64,000 bases of DNA from Dyadobacter fermentans (lineage in GTDB: Bacteria; Bacteroidota; Bacteroidia; Cytophagales; Spirosomataceae): contig NZ_JAHXBN010000020.1 of the NCBI RefSeq assembly GCF_019924045.1, positions 97,074-161,073 on the forward strand, in the 5' to 3' direction. Positions 50,400-59,248 of the stretch are shown here, in pieces. The translations under genes and the position numbers were made by a program. Numbering within the stretch: position 1 is the first letter of the stretch; each line of letters starts with the position of its first letter. The notes under the pieces were generated by a model. That model saw nothing but the letters and a program-made list of their open reading frames with translations, was not told where the DNA came from and made no database searches.

Positions 50400-50966
50400 A
50401 TGGCCATTGATAAAAAAGAACTGTCGGCGGAAGGCCGCGAGGAACTGTTAAAGACATTAAAAGCGCGTTTTGAAAAACATAAAAGCCGCCACGAAGGCAT
50501 TAAATGGGCCGATGTGGAGGCGAGGTTGAATGCGAAAAGCGAAAAGTTGTGGTCGCTGGATCAGATGGAGCTCACAGGCGGCGAACCGGATGTGATCGGG
50601 TTCGACAAAAAAACGGGCGAATATATTTTCTGCGATTGCGCGGCCGAAAGCCCCAAAGGCCGCCGGAGTCTCTGTTATGACCGCGATGCGTGGAATTTCA
50701 GGAAGGAGCATAAGCCGGAAAATACCGCATTGGACATAGCAGCTGAAATGGGCATCGAAATCCTCGACGAAGAAGGATACCGCCATTTGCAGACGCTCGG
50801 GAAATTCGATCTCAAAACATCGAGCTGGATCAAAACCCCGGCCGATATCCGCAAGCTCGGCGGCGCAGTATTCTGCGATCGCCGGTACGACACCGTCTTC
50901 TATTACCACAACGGCGCCGAATCATATTATGCGGCAAGAGGTTTCCGCGGCACGCTGCGGGTGTGA
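50400..50966 (+). CDS. DUF4256 family protein
   Basis: The 188-residue protein matches DUF4256: KWADVEARLNAKSEKLWSLDQ, TGGEPDVIGFDKKTGEYIFCDCAAESPKGRRSLCYD and a C-terminal FCDRRYDTVFYYHNGAESYY. The family has no known function. It closes the ArsR operon, 36 bp after the DUF1801 gene, and is followed by a heptamer-repeat hairpin at 50975. Confidence 0.9.
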   Translation: MAIDKKELSAEGREELLKTLKARFEKHKSRHEGIKWADVEARLNAKSEKLWSLDQMELTGGEPDVIGFDKKTGEYIFCDCAAESPKGRRSLCYDRDAWNFRKEHKPENTALDIAAEMGIEILDEEGYRHLQTLGKFDLKTSSWIKTPADIRKLGGAVFCDRRYDTVFYYHNGAESYYAARGFRGTLRV

Positions 50967-50974
50967 CGGGTATA

Positions 50975-51045
50975 AGCTGTAAGCTATGGGCTATAAGCTA
51001 TAAGCCGTAGGCACACTTACAGCTTACAGCTTATAGCTTACAGCT
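50975..51045. repeat. Heptamer-repeat hairpin
   Basis: The left arm (50975-51004) and right arm (51016-51045) pair over 30 bases with four mismatches. Each arm is made of seven-base repeats (TAAGCTG TAAGCTA TGGGCTA TAAGCTA on the left, TTACAGC-type on the right). It lies between convergent genes, and the right arm encodes the last residues of the aldo/keto reductase. Confidence 0.8.
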
Positions 51046-52013
51046 AATCCATCAATAACCTGCAATTCATCGGCTGACAGTACGATATTCATTGCTTGCG
51101 CATTGGAAATGGCCTGTTCAGCATTACGCGCACCTGCCAGCACGACGGTAATGCCCTTTTGAAGCGTGGTCCAGCGCAGCACGAGCTGGGCGAGCGTGGC
51201 ATTCTTTTCTTCGGCAACGGGCGAAAGCTTTTCGAGCAGCGCCTGCACTTTGTCGAGGTCGAACTGGCCGAAATAGCCATTCCGATGGTCGTCGCTTTTC
51301 AGGGTTTCGTTCCGGAAATACTTGCCGGACAGCAACCCTCTTTCCATGGGACTGTACGCGATAATCCCGATGTTGTTTGCCACCGTGTAAGGTACGAGCT
51401 CAGCCTCAATCGCGCGGTTCAGCATGCTGTATGCCACCTGGTTGGAGGCCGGAACGAACGTTTTGGAAGCATCTTTCAGCAATGGCAAGCTATGGTTGGA
51501 GACGCCCGCTGCGCGGATTTTTCCTTGCTGAATGAGCGTTTCCATTGCTTCCATCGTCTCGTCGATTGGCGTGGTTATGTCCGGCCAGTGTTGTTGCAAC
51601 AAGTCGATGTAGTCTGTATTGAGCCTTTTGAGGCTTTCCTCCACTTCTTTGATAATATTCGCCTTCGAGGAGTATTTATAAACCGCGAGGTTCTGGCCAT
51701 TGTCTTCGATATCAAAAAAATGCATTCCCTTTCCGTGGTTGCTGCCGTCCCACACGAGTCCGAACTTGGTGAGGATCTGCACCTTCGTCCGGTCTTTACC
51801 TTTCAGTGCCTCGGCAATAAGCTCCTCACTTAGCCCGAAACCGTAAAACGGTGCGGTATCCAGCGAAGTAACTCCATGGTCGATCGACGCGTGAATCGCT
51901 TCGATCGAATCTTTTTTCTCATTTCCGCCCCACATCGTGCCGCCGATCGCAAATGCGCCATAAGTGATTGCAGATAGTTCGAGGTCGGTATTTCCTAATG
52001 TTCTGTATTCCAT
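51024..52013 (-). CDS. Aldo/keto reductase
   Basis: The 329-residue protein is an NADPH-dependent aldo/keto reductase with a TIM barrel: AIGGTMWGG, SLDTAPFYGFGLSEELI (D, Y), VQILTKFG (K), IDLLQQHWPD (H) and AYSPMERGLLSGK. Catalytic Asp, Tyr, Lys and His are present. The start at 52013 is chosen because the upstream frame is non-homologous. The last residues (AVSYKL) come from the right arm of the heptamer hairpin. Substrate unknown. Confidence 0.92.
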   Translation of the reverse strand: MEYRTLGNTDLELSAITYGAFAIGGTMWGGNEKKDSIEAIHASIDHGVTSLDTAPFYGFGLSEELIAEALKGKDRTKVQILTKFGLVWDGSNHGKGMHFFDIEDNGQNLAVYKYSSKANIIKEVEESLKRLNTDYIDLLQQHWPDITTPIDETMEAMETLIQQGKIRAAGVSNHSLPLLKDASKTFVPASNQVAYSMLNRAIEAELVPYTVANNIGIIAYSPMERGLLSGKYFRNETLKSDDHRNGYFGQFDLDKVQALLEKLSPVAEEKNATLAQLVLRWTTLQKGITVVLAGARNAEQAISNAQAMNIVLSADELQVIDGLAVSYKL

Positions 52014-52278
52014 TTTGATCAATGTGATATTTCCGGCTACAAAATTCCCCCGGATTAATATATTCTCAAAATAACATAGATCATAGGTTTCTATAAGTAT
52101 CATGATAATAAAAGTAACCACAGATAACTTTTTTTGCGATGATGTCGCACGCTGCCGTCATTTTAAGCTTTTCATACTATATTTGAATGTTCTTAATTAA
52201 ACCAATTATAAATAATTTTCTGAAATCACTTGTGAAGCGATCTGGTATCTGTCGATTTCACACCATCTCCGTTAACCT

Positions 52279-52611
52279 ATGTTCAGTACCATCTGTTTAC
52301 TCTTTTTCCTCGGGTTCATGTTCTGGATGAACACTTCCACACGCATCTCCTGGCCCAACAAAGATGTTGTAATGGCCCGTATGGCCGCTAACCCTCTTTA
52401 TAGCCGGCTTGCGGCAGGCGCATTGTTTTTAATCGCGACCGTGTTATGCGTCAGTCTGCTGGGAACGGGAAGCGGATTGTTCGCGGCGGTGGTGATCCTG
52501 ATGATGGCGGGCTCGATGTCCGTGCTGTTTTTTCCGTTCCGCTACTTCGGGTCGGCGGGAGTTGGGATACTTTACCTGTGTGCGGTGACGCTCGAACTTG
52601 TTATCAACTGA
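52279..52611 (+). CDS. Small membrane protein of the PepSY cluster
   Basis: The 110-residue protein has about four hydrophobic helices (MFSTICLLFFLGFMFWMN; LAAGALFLIATVLCVSLLG; AAVVILMMAGSMSVLFF; GVGILYLCAVTLEL). It resembles the small DUF3325-type proteins encoded beside PepSY siderophore reductases, but I cannot confirm the family. It is four bases before the next gene. Confidence 0.75.
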   Translation: MFSTICLLFFLGFMFWMNTSTRISWPNKDVVMARMAANPLYSRLAAGALFLIATVLCVSLLGTGSGLFAAVVILMMAGSMSVLFFPFRYFGSAGVGILYLCAVTLELVIN

Positions 52612-52615
52612 TTTT

Positions 52616-52915
52616 ATGCCTGCCAATAAGAAATACCTGACCAAATCGCCCTGGCTGCGACTGAGCAAAATCCTCGCCGGCAGCATCGGAGGCTATGCCG
52701 TTATGATGAGCCTGCATTTGTTTTTCGCAGCTTTTCTGCCCAAGGAAAATGTCATCATCACCGCCTGTTTTACCGGCTATCTCCTTTGGGCTTTCCTGCT
52801 GCTTTACGCATTCATCGCCACGAACGTCTGGCGTGTGTGGGGCCTTTACATTCTCCTGACTGTCGTGTTTGCACTGCCTTATCTACTGAAATTCAACCTC
52901 AACCATGGATCCTAG
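52616..52915 (+). CDS. Small membrane protein of the PepSY cluster (DUF3649-like)
   Basis: The 99-residue protein has about three hydrophobic helices (GSIGGYAVMMSLHLFFAAFL; IITACFTGYLLWAFLLLYAF; VWGLYILLTVVFALPYL). Start 52616 follows the previous stop by four bases and its 3' end overlaps the PepSY gene by eleven bases. By position and type it resembles DUF3649 proteins of iron-uptake clusters (inference). Confidence 0.75.
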   Translation: MPANKKYLTKSPWLRLSKILAGSIGGYAVMMSLHLFFAAFLPKENVIITACFTGYLLWAFLLLYAFIATNVWRVWGLYILLTVVFALPYLLKFNLNHGS

Positions 52916-54587
52916 GAAGTATAACATCTATTTTCACACCCATACCATCAGCGGGATCATCATTGCCGCGTTGTTGTATGTCATATTTTTTGCAGGGTCT
53001 TTTTCTTTCTTCAAAGATGATATTTCTGCCTGGCAAAAGGGGAGGTCGGAAGTAGGGCATCAGTTTGACCCGCCGTATAACCATCTGCTCGATTCGCTTT
53101 CGCAGCATTATAACCTCAGGGGCCGTAACTTCAACTTTTACCTCCTGCGCCAGGGCCAGGGCACGTACGTCGATATGACGGCCTCGCAGGATACGACGAT
53201 CAGCAAACCCAAGCCGAAGCCGGCGAAGGAGGAAAGGAGAAGGGGACGAGGGAGAAAACAGGACGACGATGCGGCTTATTTCCGCTATCATTTTGCGGAC
53301 AAAAAGACCGGCGATTATTCCGATAGCTACGATATGGCTGAATTCTTGTACCGCCTGCATTTCCTGGCGCAGCTCAACCAGGTCGGTATCAATATCGGCA
53401 CGCCGTTCGGTTATCTGGTAGCGGGTATCGTCGCATTTCTCTTCCTGTTCGCACTGATTACCGGCCTGTTGCTGCATTGGGATAAAATCAAATCCAATTT
53501 CTTCCTGTTCAGGCCGATGAGTAAATGGAAGACTGTCTGGACCGACATGCACACCGTTTTGGGCGTGATTGGTTTCCCTTTCCAGCTGGTATTTGCCGTG
53601 ACCGGCGTGGTGCTGATCGTAAATTATGTGTTGCTGGTCCCATTTGCCAACCTGCTTTACAACGGTGATTCCGACAAGTTGTACGAAAGTTTACAATACA
53701 ACAAGGCTACCCAAGTGGATTACACCTACAAACCGATGACCGGCACTTTCGACATGGACGCATTTGTGGGGGAATGGCAGAAGGAGTGGAAAGACGCCAA
53801 AATCTCGCGCATTTACATCCGCAACTATATGGACGAGAGCATGCAGGTAAGCCTGGAAGCGAAACCGAACGCGGAGACCAACTTCGCCGGATCGGGATTT
53901 GTGACGGTCAACATCGCCAGTGGAAAAGTGCTGGAACAAAAATCGCCTAATGCCGACGGTAACTATATCGACGGTGTGAAGAGCTTAGTGTACCACCTGC
54001 ATTTCGGGGATTTTGGCGGGAAGCGGCTGCGTATCGTGTTTTTCCTGATGGGGCTGATGGGCTGTGCAGTGATTGTTTCCGGCATTATGATCTGGCTCGT
54101 GGCACGCGACAAGGTCGCTACCGAACTCCGCAAACGCCGGTTCAATTTTTGGGCGAGCAACTTCTTTCTGGCAGCTTGCCTGAGCATGCTTCCGGTGACG
54201 GCATTCACCTTTATTATGGTCAAAATGCTCGCTCACGTCGATCAGGCGGTGATTTACCGGACTTATTTTTACAGCTGGCTGGTGCTGGGCGTTTACCTGA
54301 TGGTCCTTCGCAGTCTGCCACGGATGAACCGTCATACCTTGATCCTTTCGGCTGTTCTTTGTCTGGGCGTACCCATTGCCAATGGCATTTCGACCGGTCT
54401 GTGGATCTGGAACACCTGGCAGCGGGGTGCTTTCGACATTTTCTTTATCGACGCATTGTTCCTCGTCCTCGCGGGCTCGTGCGCATATGCATTCAGCCGT
54501 GTGAATGCGGACGCGAAGACTTTCAAGGTGCTCAGCTTACGTAAAGCGCCAGGGAAAGTGTTAAAAGCAACCATGGTCAGAGAATAA
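52905..54587 (+). CDS. PepSY-associated transmembrane protein, siderophore-reductase type
   Basis: The 560-residue protein has PepSY_TM layout: an N-terminal helix (YNIYFHTHTISGIIIAALLY), a large extracytoplasmic loop with a low-complexity basic stretch (KPKPKPAKEERRRGRGRK), then three or more helices with HTVLGVIGFPFQLVFAVTG and HLHFGDFGGKRLRIVFF. Histidines in the helices may bind haem. FoxB/PiuB-like proteins reduce ferric siderophores, usually next to a TonB receptor; none is adjacent here. It ends an operon of three. Confidence 0.88.
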   Translation: MDPRKYNIYFHTHTISGIIIAALLYVIFFAGSFSFFKDDISAWQKGRSEVGHQFDPPYNHLLDSLSQHYNLRGRNFNFYLLRQGQGTYVDMTASQDTTISKPKPKPAKEERRRGRGRKQDDDAAYFRYHFADKKTGDYSDSYDMAEFLYRLHFLAQLNQVGINIGTPFGYLVAGIVAFLFLFALITGLLLHWDKIKSNFFLFRPMSKWKTVWTDMHTVLGVIGFPFQLVFAVTGVVLIVNYVLLVPFANLLYNGDSDKLYESLQYNKATQVDYTYKPMTGTFDMDAFVGEWQKEWKDAKISRIYIRNYMDESMQVSLEAKPNAETNFAGSGFVTVNIASGKVLEQKSPNADGNYIDGVKSLVYHLHFGDFGGKRLRIVFFLMGLMGCAVIVSGIMIWLVARDKVATELRKRRFNFWASNFFLAACLSMLPVTAFTFIMVKMLAHVDQAVIYRTYFYSWLVLGVYLMVLRSLPRMNRHTLILSAVLCLGVPIANGISTGLWIWNTWQRGAFDIFFIDALFLVLAGSCAYAFSRVNADAKTFKVLSLRKAPGKVLKATMVRE

Positions 54588-54606
54588 ATGCGTTACCGGG
54601 TGCCGC

Positions 54607-54987
54607 TTACCGGGGCTGGGTTTGCCGCTGGTAATCCTCGCCCCACGCACAAAGTGAATCCATAATCGGGATCAGGCTTTTACCGATCTCCGTCAATTTG
54701 TACTCCACCCGTGGCGGCGACTCTGCATAGGCCTGGCGCAGCAGGATACCGTCCCGTTCCAATTGTTTCAGCTGCGCCGTAAGCGTCGCCTGCGTAATGT
54801 GGGGAAGCTTACGGCGCAGCACACCGAAACGCATCGGGCACTCTTCCCGGATCCTGTTCAGGAGCATCAGCTTCCATTTTCCACCAATGATATCGAGCGC
54901 GATGTTCATCGGATTATTTTTTTCTGAAAAAGCTTCAGAATCTTCATTTGTAATCGGTTGATCTACACTAATAGTATCATTCGCCAT
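54607..54987 (-). CDS. HxlR-family transcriptional regulator
   Basis: The 126-residue protein has an HxlR winged helix: NPMNIALDIIGGKWKLMLLN, FGVLRRKLPHITQATLTAQL, RQAYAESPPRVEYKLTEIG. The start at 54987 gives a protein of usual size; a longer frame upstream runs into the promoter region. It diverges from the MFS gene across a 111-bp gap containing ATACCTGGTAT (54985-54995), and is likely to repress it. Confidence 0.9.
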   Translation of the reverse strand: MANDTISVDQPITNEDSEAFSEKNNPMNIALDIIGGKWKLMLLNRIREECPMRFGVLRRKLPHITQATLTAQLKQLERDGILLRQAYAESPPRVEYKLTEIGKSLIPIMDSLCAWGEDYQRQTQPR

Positions 54988-55098
54988 ACCTGGTATCGTC
55001 TTATAAACTACTTGATTACGAGCGTTGGTCGCCTGACTTTTGGCTGTATTTGAATGCGGACCGACCATTTCGGGACGCCCTGATCATCCAACAACGCA

Positions 55099-56520
55099 AT
55101 GAACATACAAATTTCAAAATGGCTCTTGCTGGCCATTATTTCGTCATCCGTATTCCTGTCCGTGATGGACATTTTCATCGTAAACGTGGCGATTCCGCAT
55201 ATTAAAACGGGCATTCACGGGACTGACAGCGACATCCAGCTCGTGATTGCGCTCTACCTGCTGGGATATGCGGCGTTCCTGGTAACGGGAGGCCGGGCAG
55301 GGGATTATTTTGGTAAAAAGAAGGTCTTTGTGATGGCTATGCTGCTGTTCGTGATCACCTCGGCGGTATGCGGGTTTGCGCGAACGCCCTGGGAACTGAA
55401 TGCCGCCCGTTTTTTCCAGGGCGTCAGTGCGGCGTGGATGATCCCGCAGGGCATTACCTATATTCAGGAGCTGTTTCCAGGCGGTCCGGAGCGGGTCAAG
55501 GCCCTCGGTATTTACGGGAGTGTGGCGGGAAGCGCTTCGGTGATCGGCCAGTTTCTGGGCGGCATTCTGCCTGAAACGCACGCGCTGCTGGAAGGCTGGC
55601 GGCTTATTTTTCTTATTAATTTACCCATTGGCTTGCTGGTGGTGCCTATGGCGCTGTTTCTTTTACCTGCCGACCGGCGCGGACAGCGTTCCGGATTCGA
55701 TCATTCGGGCGTATTGCTGCTCACGGGGGCGCTCGTATGCCTGATATACCCGCTCATACGCGGGCGCGAGCTGAGTTGGCCGTTGTGGTGCGTCGCAATG
55801 CTTGTCGCCGGGGGTGTTTTGTTGGTACTTTTTATCAGCGACCAAAAGCAAAAACGGTCGAAAGGCCACTTGCCCTTGCTGGACGTTCGGTTATTCGGTT
55901 TCCGCGGTTTTAACATCGGTATGGTCGTCGTGTTGTTCTATTTCATGGTCCAGGATTCTTATTTCCTGATCAACGTGATGCTGCTTGAAACCGGGCTCGG
56001 GTTCAGTTCTGCCGAAACGGGGATACTGTTTGTGTTTCAGGGCGTGGGTTACGTGATCGCTTCGCTGGTTTCGCTACGGCTGGTCCCGCTGTTTGGCAAG
56101 AAAGTATTGCAGGCTGGTGTGGTGATTATGGTTGTGACGCTGGCTTTGCACATTGTTGCCTTGAATGGCCCGGAAGTCGACCGGCAGCTGCTTTACCCAA
56201 TTCTTTTTGCCTATGGCACGGGCTGTGGTTCCGTATTGCCCTCGCTGCTGGCCGTCGCACTGAAAAACATTCCCATAGAGCTCGCAGGAGCTGCCTCCGG
56301 TACCTTTTCTACCTTTCAGCAAACGGCGATTGCGCTGGGAATCGGGGTAATAGGGGGCATTTTCTTTTCCTGTCTCGGCCCGTTGCCGGATGCTGCAACA
56401 TATATTTCGGCATACCGCATTGCTACCGTTACCAATATGGCCTTGCTGGCGCTGGTCGGTTTCTTTTTATGGTTATTGCCCGGGGATGAAGCTATCTGCA
56501 GCGAAATTGTGCCGCATTAA
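55099..56520 (+). CDS. MFS transporter, DHA2-like drug efflux family
   Basis: The 473-residue protein has about fourteen hydrophobic helices. The first helix holds SVFLSVMDIFIVNVAIPHI, the A-motif is GRAGDYFGKKKV and motif C is present in GSVAGSASVIGQFLGGIL. This points to a drug:H+ antiporter. It diverges from the HxlR regulator gene, as typical for inducible efflux. The substrates are unknown. Confidence 0.9.
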   Translation: MNIQISKWLLLAIISSSVFLSVMDIFIVNVAIPHIKTGIHGTDSDIQLVIALYLLGYAAFLVTGGRAGDYFGKKKVFVMAMLLFVITSAVCGFARTPWELNAARFFQGVSAAWMIPQGITYIQELFPGGPERVKALGIYGSVAGSASVIGQFLGGILPETHALLEGWRLIFLINLPIGLLVVPMALFLLPADRRGQRSGFDHSGVLLLTGALVCLIYPLIRGRELSWPLWCVAMLVAGGVLLVLFISDQKQKRSKGHLPLLDVRLFGFRGFNIGMVVVLFYFMVQDSYFLINVMLLETGLGFSSAETGILFVFQGVGYVIASLVSLRLVPLFGKKVLQAGVVIMVVTLALHIVALNGPEVDRQLLYPILFAYGTGCGSVLPSLLAVALKNIPIELAGAASGTFSTFQQTAIALGIGVIGGIFFSCLGPLPDAATYISAYRIATVTNMALLALVGFFLWLLPGDEAICSEIVPH

Positions 56521-56558
56521 TGCGGGGAAACTTCCGGCAGCTAAAACGACATTTTGTA

Positions 56559-57239
56559 TCAGTTACGGTCGATTTTCCGGGAGCTAAAAGCGCTCCTTTC
56601 TACGGTTTGTTCTAATTCTCTGATCCGTTCGGGCGATTCGCTGTATACGAATGCCGAGTAATGATCAAGAAAGCCTCTGTCGATGAAAAATTCCACAGAA
56701 AGCTTACCACTGTCGTCCCTTTCAATTAAAATTTCATTTCCGCCATTGGAAATCAGGGGGTATTTCTCGGAGCTTAAAAGACAGACCCTGGGGCGATCAT
56801 TGACGTTGGGACTAATGGTACCTGCTTTGATCAGGTTGACGATTTCCATCCGCGATTTTTTGCGGAGCTGCCAGTCTAGCTCAGCCATCGCTTCTTCGCC
56901 CATCAGCATTCCCATCAGGCCGATCACTGTTTTTGCAATCAGTATTTTTTGGCGGGTTTTATTACGGCTTGCTACCGGCAATGCGTATTCGCGCCCAAGC
57001 AGAAAGAATGTTAGTCCTATCCCGATCGCCAGGAAGGGTATCGCAAAAATTACCCCAGCCGGTCCTGATGTAAAGTAATAAATCAATGGGTCCTGGGCTA
57101 TCGCCATTGTGAAGGCAATGGCTGTCAATATTGAGAAAAGCGCCTCTTTTCGAGGCACCTTCGAAGTAGTGTTGGGCAGGCTTTCCTTTGGATTCAATTT
57201 GAAATTGTGGATTGTATTTTTGCTAAAATACAACCACAT
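56559..57239 (-). CDS. Membrane protein of unknown function
   Basis: The 226-residue protein has two hydrophobic helices (~35-50 and ~63-82) and a soluble C-terminal half with LLSSEKYPLI, EILIERDDSGKLSVEFFIDR and a final coiled helix. No family is recognised. Codons 3-9 contain a perfect dyad (TTGTATTTT/AAAATACAA, 57212-57233), which raises the chance that the true start is downstream and this part is regulatory. Confidence 0.65.
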   Translation of the reverse strand: MWLYFSKNTIHNFKLNPKESLPNTTSKVPRKEALFSILTAIAFTMAIAQDPLIYYFTSGPAGVIFAIPFLAIGIGLTFFLLGREYALPVASRNKTRQKILIAKTVIGLMGMLMGEEAMAELDWQLRKKSRMEIVNLIKAGTISPNVNDRPRVCLLSSEKYPLISNGGNEILIERDDSGKLSVEFFIDRGFLDHYSAFVYSESPERIRELEQTVERSAFSSRKIDRN

Positions 57240-57327
57240 TTCTTTGAATGGTTACAACTTGACCAGATAAACTGAAACGAACGGCCCGGGCCAATGAGTA
57301 ACCCCGACCGCCCGTGATCATGAACCT

Positions 57328-59193
57328 TTATTTGCCGGCGGCAGGCTGTTGCTGCTGCGTTGGTTGCGGTAGGCGGCGTTTCAGGACGTCGTGCCAGGTG
57401 ATGTAGGGGTAGATGTTGTATTTCTTAGCCTGTTCTTCAAAGAGCGCTTTCAGCGCTTCCAGTTTTTTCGGGTTCTTTTTCGCCAGGTCGATTCGCTCGT
57501 TGAAATCCTCGTTGACGTTGTAAAGCTGCCAGTCGTTGTTATCCGGATTGGCCACGCTGATCGCGCTCACAAGATTGCCCGTAGCTGCCGAAGTTGGTTT
57601 ATAGGCAAACCCTGCCTTCCAGCCGTCGTGGTAGATAGACCGCGAACCGAAGATGTAGTAATACTGCGTTTTATGGCGGGAAACGGCCCGGGCGTCATTC
57701 AGCGAATAGGCCAGGGATGTGCCCTGGATCGTGTCCTGTTTAATACCCCTGATCACTTCCGATGCTTTGATACCCGCTATTTCGAGTGTCGTCGGCAGCA
57801 GATCGATCACATGGCCATACTGCGTGCGGATACCGCCTTTGTCGGTGATACCCTTGGGATAAAACGCGATCAGTGGGTTGCGGGTGCCTCCTTCCGAATG
57901 CGCATCCTGTTTCCAGTATTTGAATGGCGTGTTGGCAGCTTGCGCCCAGCCAAGCGGATAGTTGGCATTGGTGCCTTCCGGCGTTCCGATCAGGTCGATC
58001 TGTGCCAGGTTGGCCTTCACTTGTTCGGCTTCCGACAGTGGTGCGGCAATGGCGGCGGCCGAGGACCTGGTGATCACACCACCGAGCGCGCCTTCCTTAC
58101 TTGCCCCATTATCACCGATCACGACGAGGATCAATGTATTGTCGAGCTGATGGATCTTTTTGAGATGGTTTACCAGCCTTCCCACTTCATGGTCGGTGTA
58201 GGTCAGATAACCGGCATAAACCTCCATAAAACGGGCATACAGCTTCTTTTCCTCCGCGGAGAGGCTTGACCATGCGCGTATGTTCGGGTTACGCTCGGGC
58301 AGGATCACATTGGCCGGAATAATCCCTTGTTTCTTCTGTTGGGCAAATACCTTGTCCCGGAACTCGTCCCAGCCGCCATCAAACTGGCCTTTGTATGGGT
58401 CGCTCCATTCCTTTGCTACCTGGTGCGGGGCATGGGTCGCGCCAGGCGCGTAATAGAGGAAGAACGGCTTGTCGGGTGCCGCCTTCTTCTGGCGGTCGAT
58501 GAAGCTGATCGCCTTGTCGGTAATCTGGTCGTTGAGGTGACGGCCGTCCGGCGTTACGTGGGCATTATCCTCCACGAGGTCGGGCTTGTATTGGTCGGTT
58601 TGCGAACCCAGGAACCCGAAGAAATGATCAAAACCCTTGCCCGATGGCCAGCGGTCGAACGGACCGGCGTCGGATGCATCCTGGTCGGGCGTAAGGCCAT
58701 ATTTCCCAACCGCGAAAGTGTTGTAGCCGGCCTCACGCAGGATTTCGGCGATGGTACCTTTGTCGGACGGAATGCGGCCATCCCAGCCGGGGAAGCCGAA
58801 CGACGACCATGTGTGCGAGAACCCGCCTTCGTGTACGGAATGCTGGTTGCGGCCTGTAAGCAGCGCCGCGCGGGTAGGGGCGCATATCGCGGCCGTGTGG
58901 AAGTTGGTGTAACGCAGGCCGTTATTTGCCAGACTGTCGAAAGTAGGCGTGCGAATTACCCCGCCGAATGTGCTCGTGGCTCCAAAACCGACGTCGTCGA
59001 GCAGCACCCACACCACGTTGGGAGCGCCCGCGGGAGCCTTTACCGGGTTCGTCCATACTTCCTTCGATTCTGCGAGCGTTTTGCCGACGGTCCCCGCGAA
59101 AGGCTGTTGCTGTTGTGTAATGTTTTGTGCGGTGGTGCGGGTGGCCAGGCCTGAGACCAGCAGCGCCGCGAGAAGTAATTTTTGGGAATGCAT
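57328..59193 (-). CDS. AtsA-like arylsulfatase with altered catalytic motif
   Basis: The 621-residue protein has a Sec signal (HSQKLLLAALLVSGLATR) and the AtsA (S1_4) layout: D66/D67 in VLLDDVGFG, C104 in ICAPTRAALLTGRNQHS, and YAPGATHAPHQV. Where AtsA-type enzymes have GKWH (K and H catalytic), this one reads GKYG (residues 163-166), losing the His. The length and other blocks (YARFMEVYAGYLTYTDHEVG, GDNGASKEG) are normal. Activity may be altered; the subfamily in Bacteroidota may share this change. Start 59193 is chosen for the signal. Confidence 0.88.
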   Translation of the reverse strand: MHSQKLLLAALLVSGLATRTTAQNITQQQQPFAGTVGKTLAESKEVWTNPVKAPAGAPNVVWVLLDDVGFGATSTFGGVIRTPTFDSLANNGLRYTNFHTAAICAPTRAALLTGRNQHSVHEGGFSHTWSSFGFPGWDGRIPSDKGTIAEILREAGYNTFAVGKYGLTPDQDASDAGPFDRWPSGKGFDHFFGFLGSQTDQYKPDLVEDNAHVTPDGRHLNDQITDKAISFIDRQKKAAPDKPFFLYYAPGATHAPHQVAKEWSDPYKGQFDGGWDEFRDKVFAQQKKQGIIPANVILPERNPNIRAWSSLSAEEKKLYARFMEVYAGYLTYTDHEVGRLVNHLKKIHQLDNTLILVVIGDNGASKEGALGGVITRSSAAAIAAPLSEAEQVKANLAQIDLIGTPEGTNANYPLGWAQAANTPFKYWKQDAHSEGGTRNPLIAFYPKGITDKGGIRTQYGHVIDLLPTTLEIAGIKASEVIRGIKQDTIQGTSLAYSLNDARAVSRHKTQYYYIFGSRSIYHDGWKAGFAYKPTSAATGNLVSAISVANPDNNDWQLYNVNEDFNERIDLAKKNPKKLEALKALFEEQAKKYNIYPYITWHDVLKRRLPQPTQQQQPAAGK

Positions 59194-59248
59194 ATATAAA
59201 ATGTTTGATGAAAACGGTATCCGGCTTGGCCGGGACAATAAGTGCAGG

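Noticed and set aside
57391..59154. Two long plus-strand frames (292 and 275 codons) opposite the AtsA-like sulfatase
   Set aside because: Shadows of the sulfatase gene; no family features.
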